Shown in pieces: positions 1 to 8,078 of a stretch of 64,000 nt of DNA. The position numbers and the translations under genes were made by a program. Within the stretch, counting starts at the first letter, position 1, and each line of letters begins with the position of its first letter. The notes under the pieces were generated by a model, which had not been told where the DNA came from, did no database searches, and saw only the letters and a program-made list of their open reading frames with translations. This DNA comes from Pedobacter sp. Bi126 (lineage in GTDB: Bacteria; Bacteroidota; Bacteroidia; Sphingobacteriales; Sphingobacteriaceae): positions 1 to 64,000 of the forward strand of contig NZ_CAKKMS010000002.1 of assembly GCF_918698245.1 (NCBI RefSeq), written 5' to 3'.

Positions 1-2
1 GT

Positions 3-2798
3 GAAGCCTGGCAGATCAGCGGGGGGCATACTATAAAGGCAGCGTACGGCACGAACCTTGAAAACGAGGTGAAGCTTTGGGTAATCAATGGTACTGATAA
101 TGGCGCAGCAGCAACGGTTTACGGACCAGGCAAACTGTACAAAACCATCAGTAAGGACGAAAACTGGGTACCAGGCGACCTGAAAGCGGGTACTACAGAA
201 GAATTCAAGGATTTTGAAGGCCGCCTAGTGCTGAAACGGATCTGGGAAACAGATGGCAAAAGCCTCAGCACCTATTATGTTTATGATGACCTGGGCAGCC
301 TGCGTTATGTGTTGCCCCCAGCGGTAAACGAGAACGGACAGGCCGCGCTAAACAGCTTTGATGAAACCCAAACCGTTTTCGATCAGTTTATCTACGGCTG
401 CCGTTACGATGGCCGCAAAAGACTTGTCGAGAAAAAGATCCCCGGCAAGGGCTGGGAGTTTATGGTATACAATAAACTCGACCAGGTGGTGATGAGCCAG
501 GATGCCAACCAGCGTGGTAAAAGCCCACAGGAATGGAATTTTGTTAAATATGATGCCTTTGGCAGGGTCGTGATCAACGGCCGGTATATTGACGATTTAC
601 ATAACGGCCAGTCTGGAACCAATTATAGGGTTTCTTATCAGGATATCGCAGACGTAACTGCTGCCTATGAAAAGCGTGATGCAGCAAATACACAGACCGG
701 TTATAGCAACGATGCCATCCCACAGGGCGGTATCGGCGATTATTACGTACTGAACTATTACGATGATTATGATTTTCCGGGCAACAGTTTTGGCCTCCCT
801 ACAGGCAGCCAGGCTCCGGCAGCACGCACCAAGAGCCTGCTTACGGGCAGCAAGGTGAAAAACCTGGGTACCGGAGCGATGTTGCTTACGGTAAATTACT
901 ACGATCTTGAAGGACGAGTAGTACAGAGCAAGAGCGAACACCACCTGAACGGTACCGATGTGGTAGACAATACCTACAGCTTTGTTGGTGAGCTTACCGC
1001 CAGCACCCGCACGCACACCGCAAATGGAACGGCAACAACAGTAGTCAACCGTTACGAATACGACCATATGGGCCGTAAAATCGCTACTTTTGAAAACATC
1101 AACAGCCAGGGAGAGGTGGCGCTGAACCACCTGGAATACAACGAGATCGGGCAGCTGAACAAAAAGAACCTGCATAACGATACCCAGGCGACTACTTTTG
1201 CTTATAATGAGCGCGGCTGGATGAAGAACAGTACATCCGATCAGTTCAATATGGAACTGAAATATAACGATGGCACTTTACCACAGTTCAATGGCAATAT
1301 TTCCGGTCAGAGTTATACCAACGGTGCATCAAATGCTTTCAGTTATAGCTACGATAAGCTGAACAGACTGACAAATGCTACAGCAGGAAATAATCTCGGA
1401 GAAGCTATTGCTTATGATGTAATGGGCAATATTACCAGTTTGACCCGAGATAATTTTGGCACGAATAATTATACGGTTTACGAAGGCAACAGGCTTAAAA
1501 CGATCAGCGGTTTTACCAATAGCAATTATGATTATGATGCCAACGGCAACCTGAAGAGTGACAGTCAAAAGAATATTACTTTAGGTTACAATTTCCTCAA
1601 CCTGCCACAAACAGTAAGCGGAAGCCAGAACCTGAATTATACCTACAGTGCAGCTGGTGCAAAACTGAAAAAACAGAATGGAGCAACTACTACTGATTAT
1701 GTTGGGGGCATCCAGTACACCAATGGAAATATAGATTTTATCCAGACGGAAGAGGGGATTGCGCGCAATAGCACAGGAAGTTACAGTTATGAATATAACC
1801 TGAGCGACCATCTGGGCAATGTGAGGGCTACTTTCTATAAAAACCCCAATACTGGACAATTAGAGGTACTGCAACGCGACGACTACTATGCATTTGGACT
1901 GAGAAAAGACCCAGTTGCAAAAGCGGGGCTTAACAAGTATCTTTATAATGGCAAGGAGTTGCAGGAGGAGTTAGGGCAGTACGATTACGGCGCTAGGTTC
2001 TATGATCCGGTAATAGGTAGGTGGAATGTGGTGGATCCTTTGGCGGAGAAGATGCGGAGACATTCCCCTTATAATTATGGTTTCAACAACCCCATAAGGT
2101 TTGTGGACCCTGATGGAATGATGGCAGTACCGCCATCTGATTTTTACGATGAAAAATTTAACCTTATTAAACGTGTTGAAGATGGATCAAACGCTATTTA
2201 TCAGATTGCAGGAACAGGAACAGGAAAATATTATGAGTTTATAGGTGTCAATGGCTCTGAAAATGATCCAGATGCTTCCCCAAATTTGCAGACATTGATT
2301 CAAGAAGGACAAAACCTAAATAATTCTAATTCTGCGTTAGAGCCTGGCCCTAATTCAAAACCTACTTACTGTAATTTTGCGACACAAAATATTATGAAAT
2401 CTGTTGCTTCGGCAACAGACCCTGGGTTTAGTATAAAAATGAACAATGATCAGTTAATAACTGGCAGAGCTAATGATATGGCACCGAAATTAGATGCTTC
2501 AGGTGCTTATGTAGCAACAGATAAATCATTTGCAATGGACGTAGCTAAAAATGGAGGGTTGGCTGTTATCTCTTATATAAATCCCAAAGCGGGGCATAGT
2601 GGACATGTGGTAACGCTAAGTGTAGGGGATAATTTGGCTAAAGGAGAGGTTGCAAATGTTGGTGTGAGTAATGGGTTTAAATCCATTAAAGAAGTTTTTG
2701 GAAATAAGCCAGTAAAATATTTTATCTTAAATCCAAATATCCAACCACAACTGAAAAATCAGAATCAGTTTGGGACATGGCCACCAAGTGGATTTTAA
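3..2798 (+). CDS. Rhs-family polymorphic toxin, 3' part, with cysteine-amidase-like C-terminal tip
   Basis: The frame is open from base 3 with no start, so the gene begins left of the window; 931 residues are visible. YD-type repeats (for example NRYEYDHMGRK, NRLTNA, NYDYDANGNL) fill most of it, followed by the Rhs-associated core ending in ARFYDPVIGRW, VDPLAEK and FVDPDGM near base 2130. The core is known to form a shell around a variable C-terminal toxin. The remaining ~220 residues are unrelated to the core: a Cys in TYCNFATQ (codon at 2370) followed ~75 residues later by GHSGHVV is the Cys/His layout of NlpC/P60- or CHAP-like peptidoglycan amidases. That activity is inferred from the motif only. 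The next gene, 10 nt downstream, encodes an exported protein, as expected for an immunity protein against a periplasmic toxin. A second copy of the core's 3' end lies at 3745-4350. Confidence 0.9.
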   Translation, partial: EAWQISGGHTIKAAYGTNLENEVKLWVINGTDNGAAATVYGPGKLYKTISKDENWVPGDLKAGTTEEFKDFEGRLVLKRIWETDGKSLSTYYVYDDLGSLRYVLPPAVNENGQAALNSFDETQTVFDQFIYGCRYDGRKRLVEKKIPGKGWEFMVYNKLDQVVMSQDANQRGKSPQEWNFVKYDAFGRVVINGRYIDDLHNGQSGTNYRVSYQDIADVTAAYEKRDAANTQTGYSNDAIPQGGIGDYYVLNYYDDYDFPGNSFGLPTGSQAPAARTKSLLTGSKVKNLGTGAMLLTVNYYDLEGRVVQSKSEHHLNGTDVVDNTYSFVGELTASTRTHTANGTATTVVNRYEYDHMGRKIATFENINSQGEVALNHLEYNEIGQLNKKNLHNDTQATTFAYNERGWMKNSTSDQFNMELKYNDGTLPQFNGNISGQSYTNGASNAFSYSYDKLNRLTNATAGNNLGEAIAYDVMGNITSLTRDNFGTNNYTVYEGNRLKTISGFTNSNYDYDANGNLKSDSQKNITLGYNFLNLPQTVSGSQNLNYTYSAAGAKLKKQNGATTTDYVGGIQYTNGNIDFIQTEEGIARNSTGSYSYEYNLSDHLGNVRATFYKNPNTGQLEVLQRDDYYAFGLRKDPVAKAGLNKYLYNGKELQEELGQYDYGARFYDPVIGRWNVVDPLAEKMRRHSPYNYGFNNPIRFVDPDGMMAVPPSDFYDEKFNLIKRVEDGSNAIYQIAGTGTGKYYEFIGVNGSENDPDASPNLQTLIQEGQNLNNSNSALEPGPNSKPTYCNFATQNIMKSVASATDPGFSIKMNNDQLITGRANDMAPKLDASGAYVATDKSFAMDVAKNGGLAVISYINPKAGHSGHVVTLSVGDNLAKGEVANVGVSNGFKSIKEVFGNKPVKYFILNPNIQPQLKNQNQFGTWPPSGF

Positions 2799-2808
2799 TT
2801 ATTAACAG

Positions 2809-3291
2809 ATGAAAAAAAATATTTTTTATGTAGTATTATCGTTTTTTAGTGTTTTTGTTAGCGATGCTTTTTCGCAAAAAATTACTAACAAGACAATAAT
2901 TGGCGTTTGGCAAGTTTCAACGCCTAAAACAGGATCAGCTTTGTTGGCTAATTATAATTTTTTTTCCAATGGAAAGTTTATTTATAAATTTGATGGATAC
3001 GACGATAGGACGAGGATATTAAGTGTCGAGGGTACTTATAAATTATTAGGGAATAGGCTATATCTATACATACAATCTAGAACAGAAATTATTGGAGGTA
3101 GTTTGGTTCAAGGGGCTATGGGCTTTCAAAAAGAGGAACTTGTACTGGAGGGGGGGAAGAGTATTAAAGTTCCTCAAACTTCAAAAGAGCCTGTTGAAAT
3201 AACAATTGAAAAATGTAAAGCAAGCGGTGCCATAGAATGTATGAAACTTCAAAACAATACATATTATCGGGTTTCTAAAGTTCCGGAATAA
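2809..3291 (+). CDS. Exported small protein, candidate immunity protein for the Rhs tip
   Basis: 160 residues. Residues 1-22 (MKKNIFYVVLSFFSVFVSDA, then FSQ) form a typical signal peptide, so the mature protein should be periplasmic or surface located. The mature part is rich in beta strands (IGVWQVSTP, GKFIYKFDGY, EGTYKLLGNRLYLYI) and resembles small lipocalin-like domains, although I cannot assign a named family. It starts 10 nt after the toxin stop codon and is followed by a strong hairpin terminator, so it is very probably cotranscribed with the toxin. Its position, size and export signal all suit an immunity protein that blocks a cell-wall-directed toxin. The immunity role is inferred from context; the reading frame itself is well supported. 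Confidence 0.75.
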   Translation: MKKNIFYVVLSFFSVFVSDAFSQKITNKTIIGVWQVSTPKTGSALLANYNFFSNGKFIYKFDGYDDRTRILSVEGTYKLLGNRLYLYIQSRTEIIGGSLVQGAMGFQKEELVLEGGKSIKVPQTSKEPVEITIEKCKASGAIECMKLQNNTYYRVSKVPE

Positions 3292-3306
3292 CCTTCGTTA
3301 TAGTAA

Positions 3307-3353
3307 AGCAAAGCCCGGCAATTTTTACATTGTAAAAATTGCCGGGCTTTGCT
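3307..3353 (+). terminator. Perfect 23-bp hairpin terminator after the first toxin/immunity pair
   Basis: AGCAAAGCCCGGCAATTTTTACA is mirrored exactly after a single central base; the real loop would be a few bases. It ends in GGCTTTGCTATTTCTT. The outer part AGCAAAGCC/GGCTTTGCT recurs at 6525-6556 and, slightly degenerate, at 5459-5486. Confidence 0.85.
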
Positions 3354-3633
3354 ATTTCTTGAGTAGTCCAAGTTTGAGAAGTCTATCTTTAATGGCTCCA
3401 TAAGTCCGTTAATGTAGTTTGGCAAGTTGTGTAATCTTGATGCCATCGTTGAAACGTTGCGCCAGCAATGCATCTTCTTCTACACTCCAGGCTAAACCCT
3501 GGTTTCCTTTTTTGGCTAGGGCTTCGAGTTGATCAATGGCGAAGAATAATGCCCTGATGATTTCGGGCTGGTTGTATGGGCTATCTGCAGAAAACACTTT
3601 TCCCGTTATAGGGTCGGTGCCGGCGGCTAAAGC
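3352..3633 (-). pseudogene. Broken fragment of a DNA-binding (helix-turn-helix) protein
   Basis: Reading leftward from 3633 gives ALAAGTDPITGKVFS, then SPYNQPEIIRALFFAIDQLE and GLAWSVEEDALLAQRF, then ITQLAKLH, an in-frame TAA at 3409-3411, and RTYGAIKDRLLKLGLLKK up to a natural stop inside the terminator hairpin. The Trp-Ser-x-Glu-Glu-Asp and GAIxxRLxKLG pattern is typical of a small Myb/resolvase-like helix-turn-helix at the C terminus of a longer protein. The TAA could be a single change from GAA (expected HERTYGAI). A TAG at 3634-3636 interrupts the upstream side. It is therefore a remnant on the strand opposite to the toxin genes. The original function beyond DNA binding is unknown. Confidence 0.6.
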
Positions 3634-3744
3634 CTAGAGAATCCTACCTGGTTTTATCGTCTCACTAAGACCAAATTTATATGATATCTTGCCGCAGATC
3701 AATGGCAAGTGACCACATATTGAATAATCTCAACCATAATGGGG

Positions 3745-4886
3745 TTGAAAGCAATAAGCGGTTTTACCAATAGCAGTTATGATTATGATGCCAATGGCAA
3801 CCTGAAAAGTGACAGTCAAAAGAATATTACCTTAGGTTACAATTTCCTCAACCTGCCACAAACAGTAAGTGGAAGCCAGAATCTGAGCTATACTTACAGT
3901 GCAGTAGGAAAAAACAGAGCGGAGGAACTGCTACCGATTATGTGGATGGTATTCAATATACCAATGGAAGCATCGATTTTATCCAGACAGAAGAGGGAAT
4001 TGCGCGTAACAGTAATGGCAGTTACAGCTACGAATATAACCTTAGTGATCATTTAGGCAATGTGCGGGCTACTTTTTATAAAAACCCAACAACAAACCAG
4101 TTGGAGGTACTGCAACGTGATGACTATTATGCATTTGGGCTCCGTAAAACAGGACTTGCAGGGGCAAACAATAATAAACATCTTTACAACGGCAGGGAGT
4201 TGCAGGAACAACTGGGAAAATACGATTGCGCGGCAAGGTTCTATGATCCTGAAATTGCCAGGTGGACAAGTGTTGATCCGCTGGCGGAGAAGTATCAACT
4301 TTTATCACCATACGCTTACGTTGCGAATAATCCATTAAGGTTCATTGATGAAGATGGGCGCGAAATTGTTATTCCAACGATGAAAGGTGATTTGACTTAC
4401 AGAAATGGTCAGTTGTATCAAGAAAATGGTAAAGTATACAAAGGAAAAGATGCGTTTGTTACAAAAACATTAAGTGCATTACAGACATTAAGCAAGTTGA
4501 AAGATCCTACAGTGAAGTCGGTCTTAAAGACGCTTGAAACAAGTAAAGAGAAGGTTTCCTTTGAAGCGGGGTATGATGGGGGTATAACATATCCCGAAGA
4601 TCCTTCAGCTGTAAACGAAGGTAAAAGCACAGGGTCAATTATTTCTTTAGATTATACTGTTAAAGGAGAAGATGGAAAGACTGTAGAATCCGAAATTCTT
4701 GTAGGCCACGAGTTGTCTCATGCATATGATAATTTAAAGGGAAATAATAAAGGTGAGGCGAATACAAAGTCTTCCGCTTCAAAAAAAGGAGAAATACGAG
4801 CTGTTAAATTTGAAAATAAGATAAGGAAGGAAGAGGGTAAAAAAGAAAGAACCACTTATGGCGGAGTGCCAATAAAAAACAAATAA
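3745..4886 (+). pseudogene. Displaced Rhs C-terminal cassette with frameshift; metallopeptidase-like tip
   Basis: The sequence from about 3745 matches the first Rhs gene from about 1495 closely (SNYDYDANGNLKSD, LNLPQTVSG). Near 3905 it lacks 10 nt relative to the first copy, which shifts the frame; the rest continues in another frame from about 3942 (NLSDHLGNVRATFYKN, VDPLAEKYQLLSPYAY, RFIDEDGRE). There is no N-terminal half, so this is an orphan tip cassette. From about 4354 the sequence is unrelated to the first gene's tip: ~175 residues with VGHELSHAYDN, followed by GEIRAVKFENKIR, which fits an HExxH-like zinc peptidase with a downstream Glu ligand. That activity is inferred. The tip frame is intact and could be reactivated by recombination through the shared core. 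Confidence 0.75.
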
Positions 4887-5393
4887 ATGAAATATTTACT
4901 TCTATTTTCATGGCTTATATGCAATGTTCACACTCAAAACCCTTCAAAGGAAAGTTTCGTTAAAGCATTGTATGCTAATCCTAAGGCTCGATTTTATATA
5001 GTAATACCCACTCAAAAAAATCAAAATCCTTACGATTATTATTTAGCTACAAATAATGAACTGTATCGATATTACTTAAAAAATAAAAATGCTTTAAGCT
5101 ATAGGGATTTTATTTATAAGCTAATTGAAAAGAAAATATCATATAGTAATTTGACTTCAAAAGATTATAGCTCTTTTATTAAGGGAAACGTACTCATAAT
5201 GAAAGAATATCAAAAATATGGACTTAGTCACATTAAGCGGAAATACCTAAAGCGAATAGGCAACGAGTGGAGGAATACCACATCCGACCCAAGTGTGAAT
5301 AATACTGTGATTAAAATAATGGTTGACAACTATTACATAGCTTATTATTCAGGATACTCAGGATTCTATTCCTTTAAAGAACAAATTGAGTAG
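4887..5393 (+). CDS. Exported protein, candidate immunity protein for the metallopeptidase-like tip
   Basis: 168 residues. The ATG follows the stop codon of the cassette directly (TAAATG), the tightest spacing in the island, which argues for translational coupling and a toxin/immunity relation. MKYLLLFSWLICNVHTQNP looks like a short signal peptide. The rest is hydrophilic, Lys- and Tyr-rich (YDYYLATNNELYRYYLKNK, NYYIAYYSGYSGFYSF) and probably helical. I do not recognise a family. A hairpin closely related to that at 3307 follows at 5459. Role inferred from position; the coding call is supported by length, spacing and the signal sequence. Confidence 0.65.
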   Translation: MKYLLLFSWLICNVHTQNPSKESFVKALYANPKARFYIVIPTQKNQNPYDYYLATNNELYRYYLKNKNALSYRDFIYKLIEKKISYSNLTSKDYSSFIKGNVLIMKEYQKYGLSHIKRKYLKRIGNEWRNTTSDPSVNNTVIKIMVDNYYIAYYSGYSGFYSFKEQIE

Positions 5394-5458
5394 AGTGTTA
5401 GTGTCACCTCCCGGCTAAGCATTCCGCTTGGCCGAAATAAGGGAATTACTGTAGAAAG

Positions 5459-5486
5459 CAAAGCCTGGCCATGCGCCGGGCTTTTG
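5459..5486 (+). terminator. Hairpin terminator, second copy of the AGCAAAGCC type
   Basis: CAAAGCCTGGC pairs with GCCGGGCTTTTG around the loop CATGC, with one G-U pair, followed by TTGTTT. Same outer stem as the hairpin at 3307-3353. It could also terminate the opposing XRE remnant. Confidence 0.7.
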
Positions 5487-5490
5487 TTGT

Positions 5491-5799
5491 TTAATGAGCG
5501 TAAGCCTTACCGGTTTTAGCATCGCGGATAATGGCGTTAGCCAGGAAAATGAGTTTATCTTTAACAGCGGGTTCGAGTTCCTCGATCTCATCAATCAGTT
5601 TTAAGGTCTGTTTGTCAAAAGCGGTCTTATCACTACCCCCAGCGAAGTAATCCAAAGATACTTCTAAAGCATCAGCGATCTTTTTAGCCACATCAACAGA
5701 CGGTGAAACCGCGTTGCGCTCATAGCGCCCGATAATCTCGCGGGAAACGCTCGCCTCCTTAGCCAGGTCTGCTTGTGATATCTTTTTTGCCTTACGTAT
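5491..5799 (-). pseudogene. XRE-family regulator truncated at its N terminus
   Basis: Leftward translation gives IRKAKKISQADLAKEAS, VSREIIGRYERNAVSPSVDV, AKKIADALEVSLDYFAGG and a C-terminal helix ending DAKTGKAYAH. This is a clear XRE/Cro helix-turn-helix of about 103 residues, but an in-frame TAA (5800-5802) sits where the first ~8 residues should be and no ATG lies before the helix-turn-helix. A GTG at 5691 would remove the DNA-binding helices. It is most simply a gene that lost its 5' end at a recombination point. Together with the remnant at 3352-3633 it shows that the minus strand of the island once carried regulators. Confidence 0.7.
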
Positions 5800-5802
5800 T
5801 TA

Positions 5803-5952
5803 GGTTTAGGAAATGACTCTTTAACAATGTATTTTACGGGAACAAATTGGAGCGCAACCACATTGAGTGCAACTGCTGCAGTCGCGAGCGTATCACTGAG
5901 GCATATACAATGGATTATTATACAAATGAATTCTTAAAACCAAAGAAATAAT
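5803..5952. other. Short gene-free stretch, possible toxin-tail remnant
   Basis: No complete gene. In one plus frame the last 14 codons read MDYYTNEFLKPKK and stop 4 nt before the next gene, the spacing expected for the tail of a lost toxin tip, but too little is left to identify it. Confidence 0.3.
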
Positions 5953-6450
5953 ATGATTTACGAATCTAATATTGCATTAAATAGCTTGATTTTAGATGAG
6001 AAAAAAAGATTAAAACGCGGATTGTTCTTTGGTATAATCTTATTTTTGATAAGCGCAATTTATGGCTTTTTAGTAGCTGGGAAAGTTTTTGATCTAGTTT
6101 TTGTTTTTTGCGAAATAATTATCCTGATTATTCTGTTATGCTTACAATATTCTCAAATAGTACCTAACGGAAATCTGATCAACATTACTGCCAAAAATAT
6201 AATGTTTGGAGAGAAGGAAATTGTTGTAGAAACATTTCCTTTTTATGTCCCTTTTTGGATTAATAGAGATTCTAAGAGATTTTCTTTTAGTATGAACGAT
6301 TTTAAAATTAATAAGACATCATATCCAGTGACCAAAATTTTTGACCTTAAAAATAGAGCTATCAAATTAAGTGATGGTGAAAAGTATGTCCTTATTATAG
6401 TTGATTATTTTGAAAAAGAGATTGCTGATAGATTAACCAACTTGTCTTAA
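5953..6450 (+). CDS. Small membrane protein, orphan immunity-like
   Basis: 165 residues. Two adjacent hydrophobic segments (about residues 23-43, GLFFGIILFLISAIYGFLVA, and 47-66, FDLVFVFCEIIILIILLCLQ) are followed by a ~95-residue soluble domain with alternating beta strands (NLINITAKNIMFGEKEIVVE, YVLIIVDYF). The topology resembles small bacterial PH-like membrane proteins, but I cannot name the family. No toxin gene remains upstream; it lies between an XRE remnant and another AGCAAAGCC hairpin. By position it is probably a leftover immunity gene of a displaced Rhs tip, as is common in such islands. That is inference. Confidence 0.6.
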   Translation: MIYESNIALNSLILDEKKRLKRGLFFGIILFLISAIYGFLVAGKVFDLVFVFCEIIILIILLCLQYSQIVPNGNLINITAKNIMFGEKEIVVETFPFYVPFWINRDSKRFSFSMNDFKINKTSYPVTKIFDLKNRAIKLSDGEKYVLIIVDYFEKEIADRLTNLS

Positions 6451-6524
6451 CGTCTTAAATTTATAAATTAGACACTATCCCCTCGCTGGCGCATGTCTGT
6501 GGTGTGAGAAATGAATAAAATTGT

Positions 6525-6556
6525 AGCAAAGCCAAGTAGAAATGTTGGGCTTTGCT
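6525..6556 (+). terminator. Hairpin terminator, third copy of the AGCAAAGCC type
   Basis: AGCAAAGCC (6525-6533) and GGCTTTGCT (6548-6556) form a perfect 9-bp stem with a 14-nt loop, followed by TATTTAGG. It is preceded by CCTCGCTGGCGC, a motif found again in similar form after 7594. Confidence 0.7.
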
Positions 6557-6618
6557 TATTTAGGATGCTCCATCCAATAGGCGCAACAGCTTGATTTCGG
6601 AGAATAATAAATACCCCT

Positions 6619-6651
6619 AATTTGGCCTTAGCGTCTTGCTAAGGCCAAATT
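6619..6651. terminator. Perfect 14-bp hairpin
   Basis: AATTTGGCCTTAGC and GCTAAGGCCAAATT flank GTCTT. It is followed by TATAAATTAAACACTTTCCC, nearly the same as TATAAATTAGACACTATCCC at about 6462-6481, so the two segments look like diverged copies of one cassette tail. Confidence 0.6.
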
Positions 6652-6814
6652 ATAAATTAAACACTTTCCCTTCCACAAGCAGAGATCAGCTGAATTTGCA
6701 TATGACATATCGAAACAAACTATTATAACTAATGAATGGACAATAGAATAAATTTGTTCAATCAATTATAAACGCTACAATTGGGGGCAGATAAGATGTA
6801 ATGGGAATATTTAA

Positions 6815-6964
6815 ACAGCAATTTTGGCAATAATAATTTGTTTAGTTTTTCCTTATGGATTATCAACATTTACTCATGAAAATATTAATTTCTTTTATTG
6901 GATTGGAGCACGCATATTCATAATTGTTGCCCTTCCTGCTATATTTGTTCACTTGAATTGCTAG
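6815..6964 (+). pseudogene. Remnant of a membrane protein gene
   Basis: One frame is open for 49 codons with no start (TAA at 6812, stop TAG at 6962) and reads AILAIIICLVFPYGLSTFTH, then FYWIGARIFIIVALPAIF: two plausible membrane helices in an otherwise non-coding stretch. It is probably the middle of a decayed immunity-like gene. The flanks 6557-6814 and 6965-7153 hold no other supported gene. Confidence 0.4.
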
Positions 6965-7153
6965 GGGTATCTATAGATTTTAAAGCTATTGTTAGGAAAA
7001 GTGTGAATGCTGGTTCAGTTTTTAAAGGCCATTTTAGTTCCGTATTGCTCAATAATTAGACACCAACAGCAAAGAGAAGCTTGGCCGGCAGATATATGAA
7101 TGATCAATATCCCATTACCTCTGGTCTGGTTAATTACCTTTTAAAATAACGCT

Positions 7154-7594
7154 ATGAAAAACATAATCTATTTTTTAGCAGGACTAATATTTGTATCAAT
7201 CGGATTGTTTTATTTTAATTGGAATAGAAATAGGTTAAATAGATTAGCTTTTGAAAACTTGAATTTGCAAGTCATAGGGGTTGTATATAAAATTGATAAG
7301 GTTAAAGGTTATAATGGTTTTGGTGTTGCAAATTTGAGGGTGTTAAAATCTAACGTTAAAATGTATGACCCACGCTCAAAAAATGAATATTATTATTGTA
7401 TGCTTAAGAATGATAGGGCCGAAATATATGACATTCACGTCCGCGCTATGTCATTGGGAGATACTATAAAAATTGATACCAAAAAGAAAGTAATTTTTTA
7501 TGTTAATGAGGGCAGAACAGAAGAAGGGACTATTATTGTCAATACCGACGATAGTTTTTATAATTATATAAAAAAGCATCACCAAAAACTTTAG
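7154..7594 (+). CDS. Single-span membrane-anchored small protein, orphan immunity-like
   Basis: 146 residues. MKNIIYFLAGLIFVSIGLFY is a single N-terminal membrane anchor or uncleaved signal, followed by a soluble domain of about 120 residues with beta-strand character (NLQVIGVVYKIDK, YYYCMLKNDRAEIYDI, KKVIFYVNEG). No named family recognised. No toxin remains upstream, and the sequence downstream (CCCTCGCTGGTGCGC, then GGCAAAGTCCGGC) is a degenerate version of the tail that follows the other cassettes. Position and size suit another orphan immunity gene; the role is inferred. Base composition is AT-rich like the neighbouring immunity candidates and unlike the Rhs cores. Confidence 0.55.
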   Translation: MKNIIYFLAGLIFVSIGLFYFNWNRNRLNRLAFENLNLQVIGVVYKIDKVKGYNGFGVANLRVLKSNVKMYDPRSKNEYYYCMLKNDRAEIYDIHVRAMSLGDTIKIDTKKKVIFYVNEGRTEEGTIIVNTDDSFYNYIKKHHQKL

Positions 7595-7839
7595 TATCTG
7601 TTGTTTTAGATATCTCACAGGCCCTCGCTGGTGCGCATATGAGCGCATGAAGAATGATAGAATTGTGGCAAAGTCCGGCAAAGATCTTGGAGTTGAAATG
7701 GTATTAAAAACTATTGTTTCGTATATGTATTTAATAATAGCATTGCAGCTAAAAAGTATTATGAAAAAAGGTGTGTTATTCGGGAATTCGGATTATAAAA
7801 CCAGCCCGGATATTGAATAAATGCAGGTTTTTGAACCAA

Positions 7840-7860
7840 GTTCGAATCCCAGCGATCACA
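7840..7860 (+). other. 3' fragment of a tRNA gene (possible attachment-site scar)
   Basis: G TTCGAAT CCCAG CGATCAC A matches the 3' end of a tRNA in register: 7-nt T loop, 5-nt 3' side of the T stem, 7-nt acceptor strand and a discriminator base. The bases before it (TTGAACCAA) do not complete the T stem, so the rest of the tRNA is absent. A hairpin follows. Such fragments are left when elements integrate at tRNA 3' ends; no integrase is present here. Confidence 0.45.
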
Positions 7861-7867
7861 GAAATCC

Positions 7868-7900
7868 AAAACCATCTTTATTTAGCATAGAGGTGGTTTT
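7868..7900 (+). terminator. Hairpin after the tRNA fragment
   Basis: AAAACCATCT pairs with AGGTGGTTTT (10 bp, one G-U) around a 13-nt loop. It sits where a tRNA terminator would be. The rest of 7595-8078 shows no supported gene. Confidence 0.5.
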
Positions 7901-8078
7901 CTGTTATACTGTAATTCTGCTATGCTTATAATTAAATAAAAAAACATTTCCTGTTAGAATCCTTTCGTGTCAAACCTATCGAACACATGGTGGCGGTTTC
8001 GATAAAACGACCAAAAGGTTTGAAAGATTGTAGAAGAATTCTCCACCTCTATTGCCAAGGTGCTGTTATAGGGCGTTA

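Noticed and set aside
597..1175. 192-residue minus-strand frame inside the Rhs gene
   Set aside because: Shadow of the strongly supported Rhs frame; no domain recognised.
1..7600. CRISPR array or tandem repeat in the toxin island
   Set aside because: The repeats are long, diverged copies of genes and terminators with irregular spacing, not short regular repeats with spacers.
7840..7860. Complete tRNA gene
   Set aside because: Only the 3' T-arm and acceptor part is present; no D arm, anticodon arm or 5' acceptor can be folded upstream.
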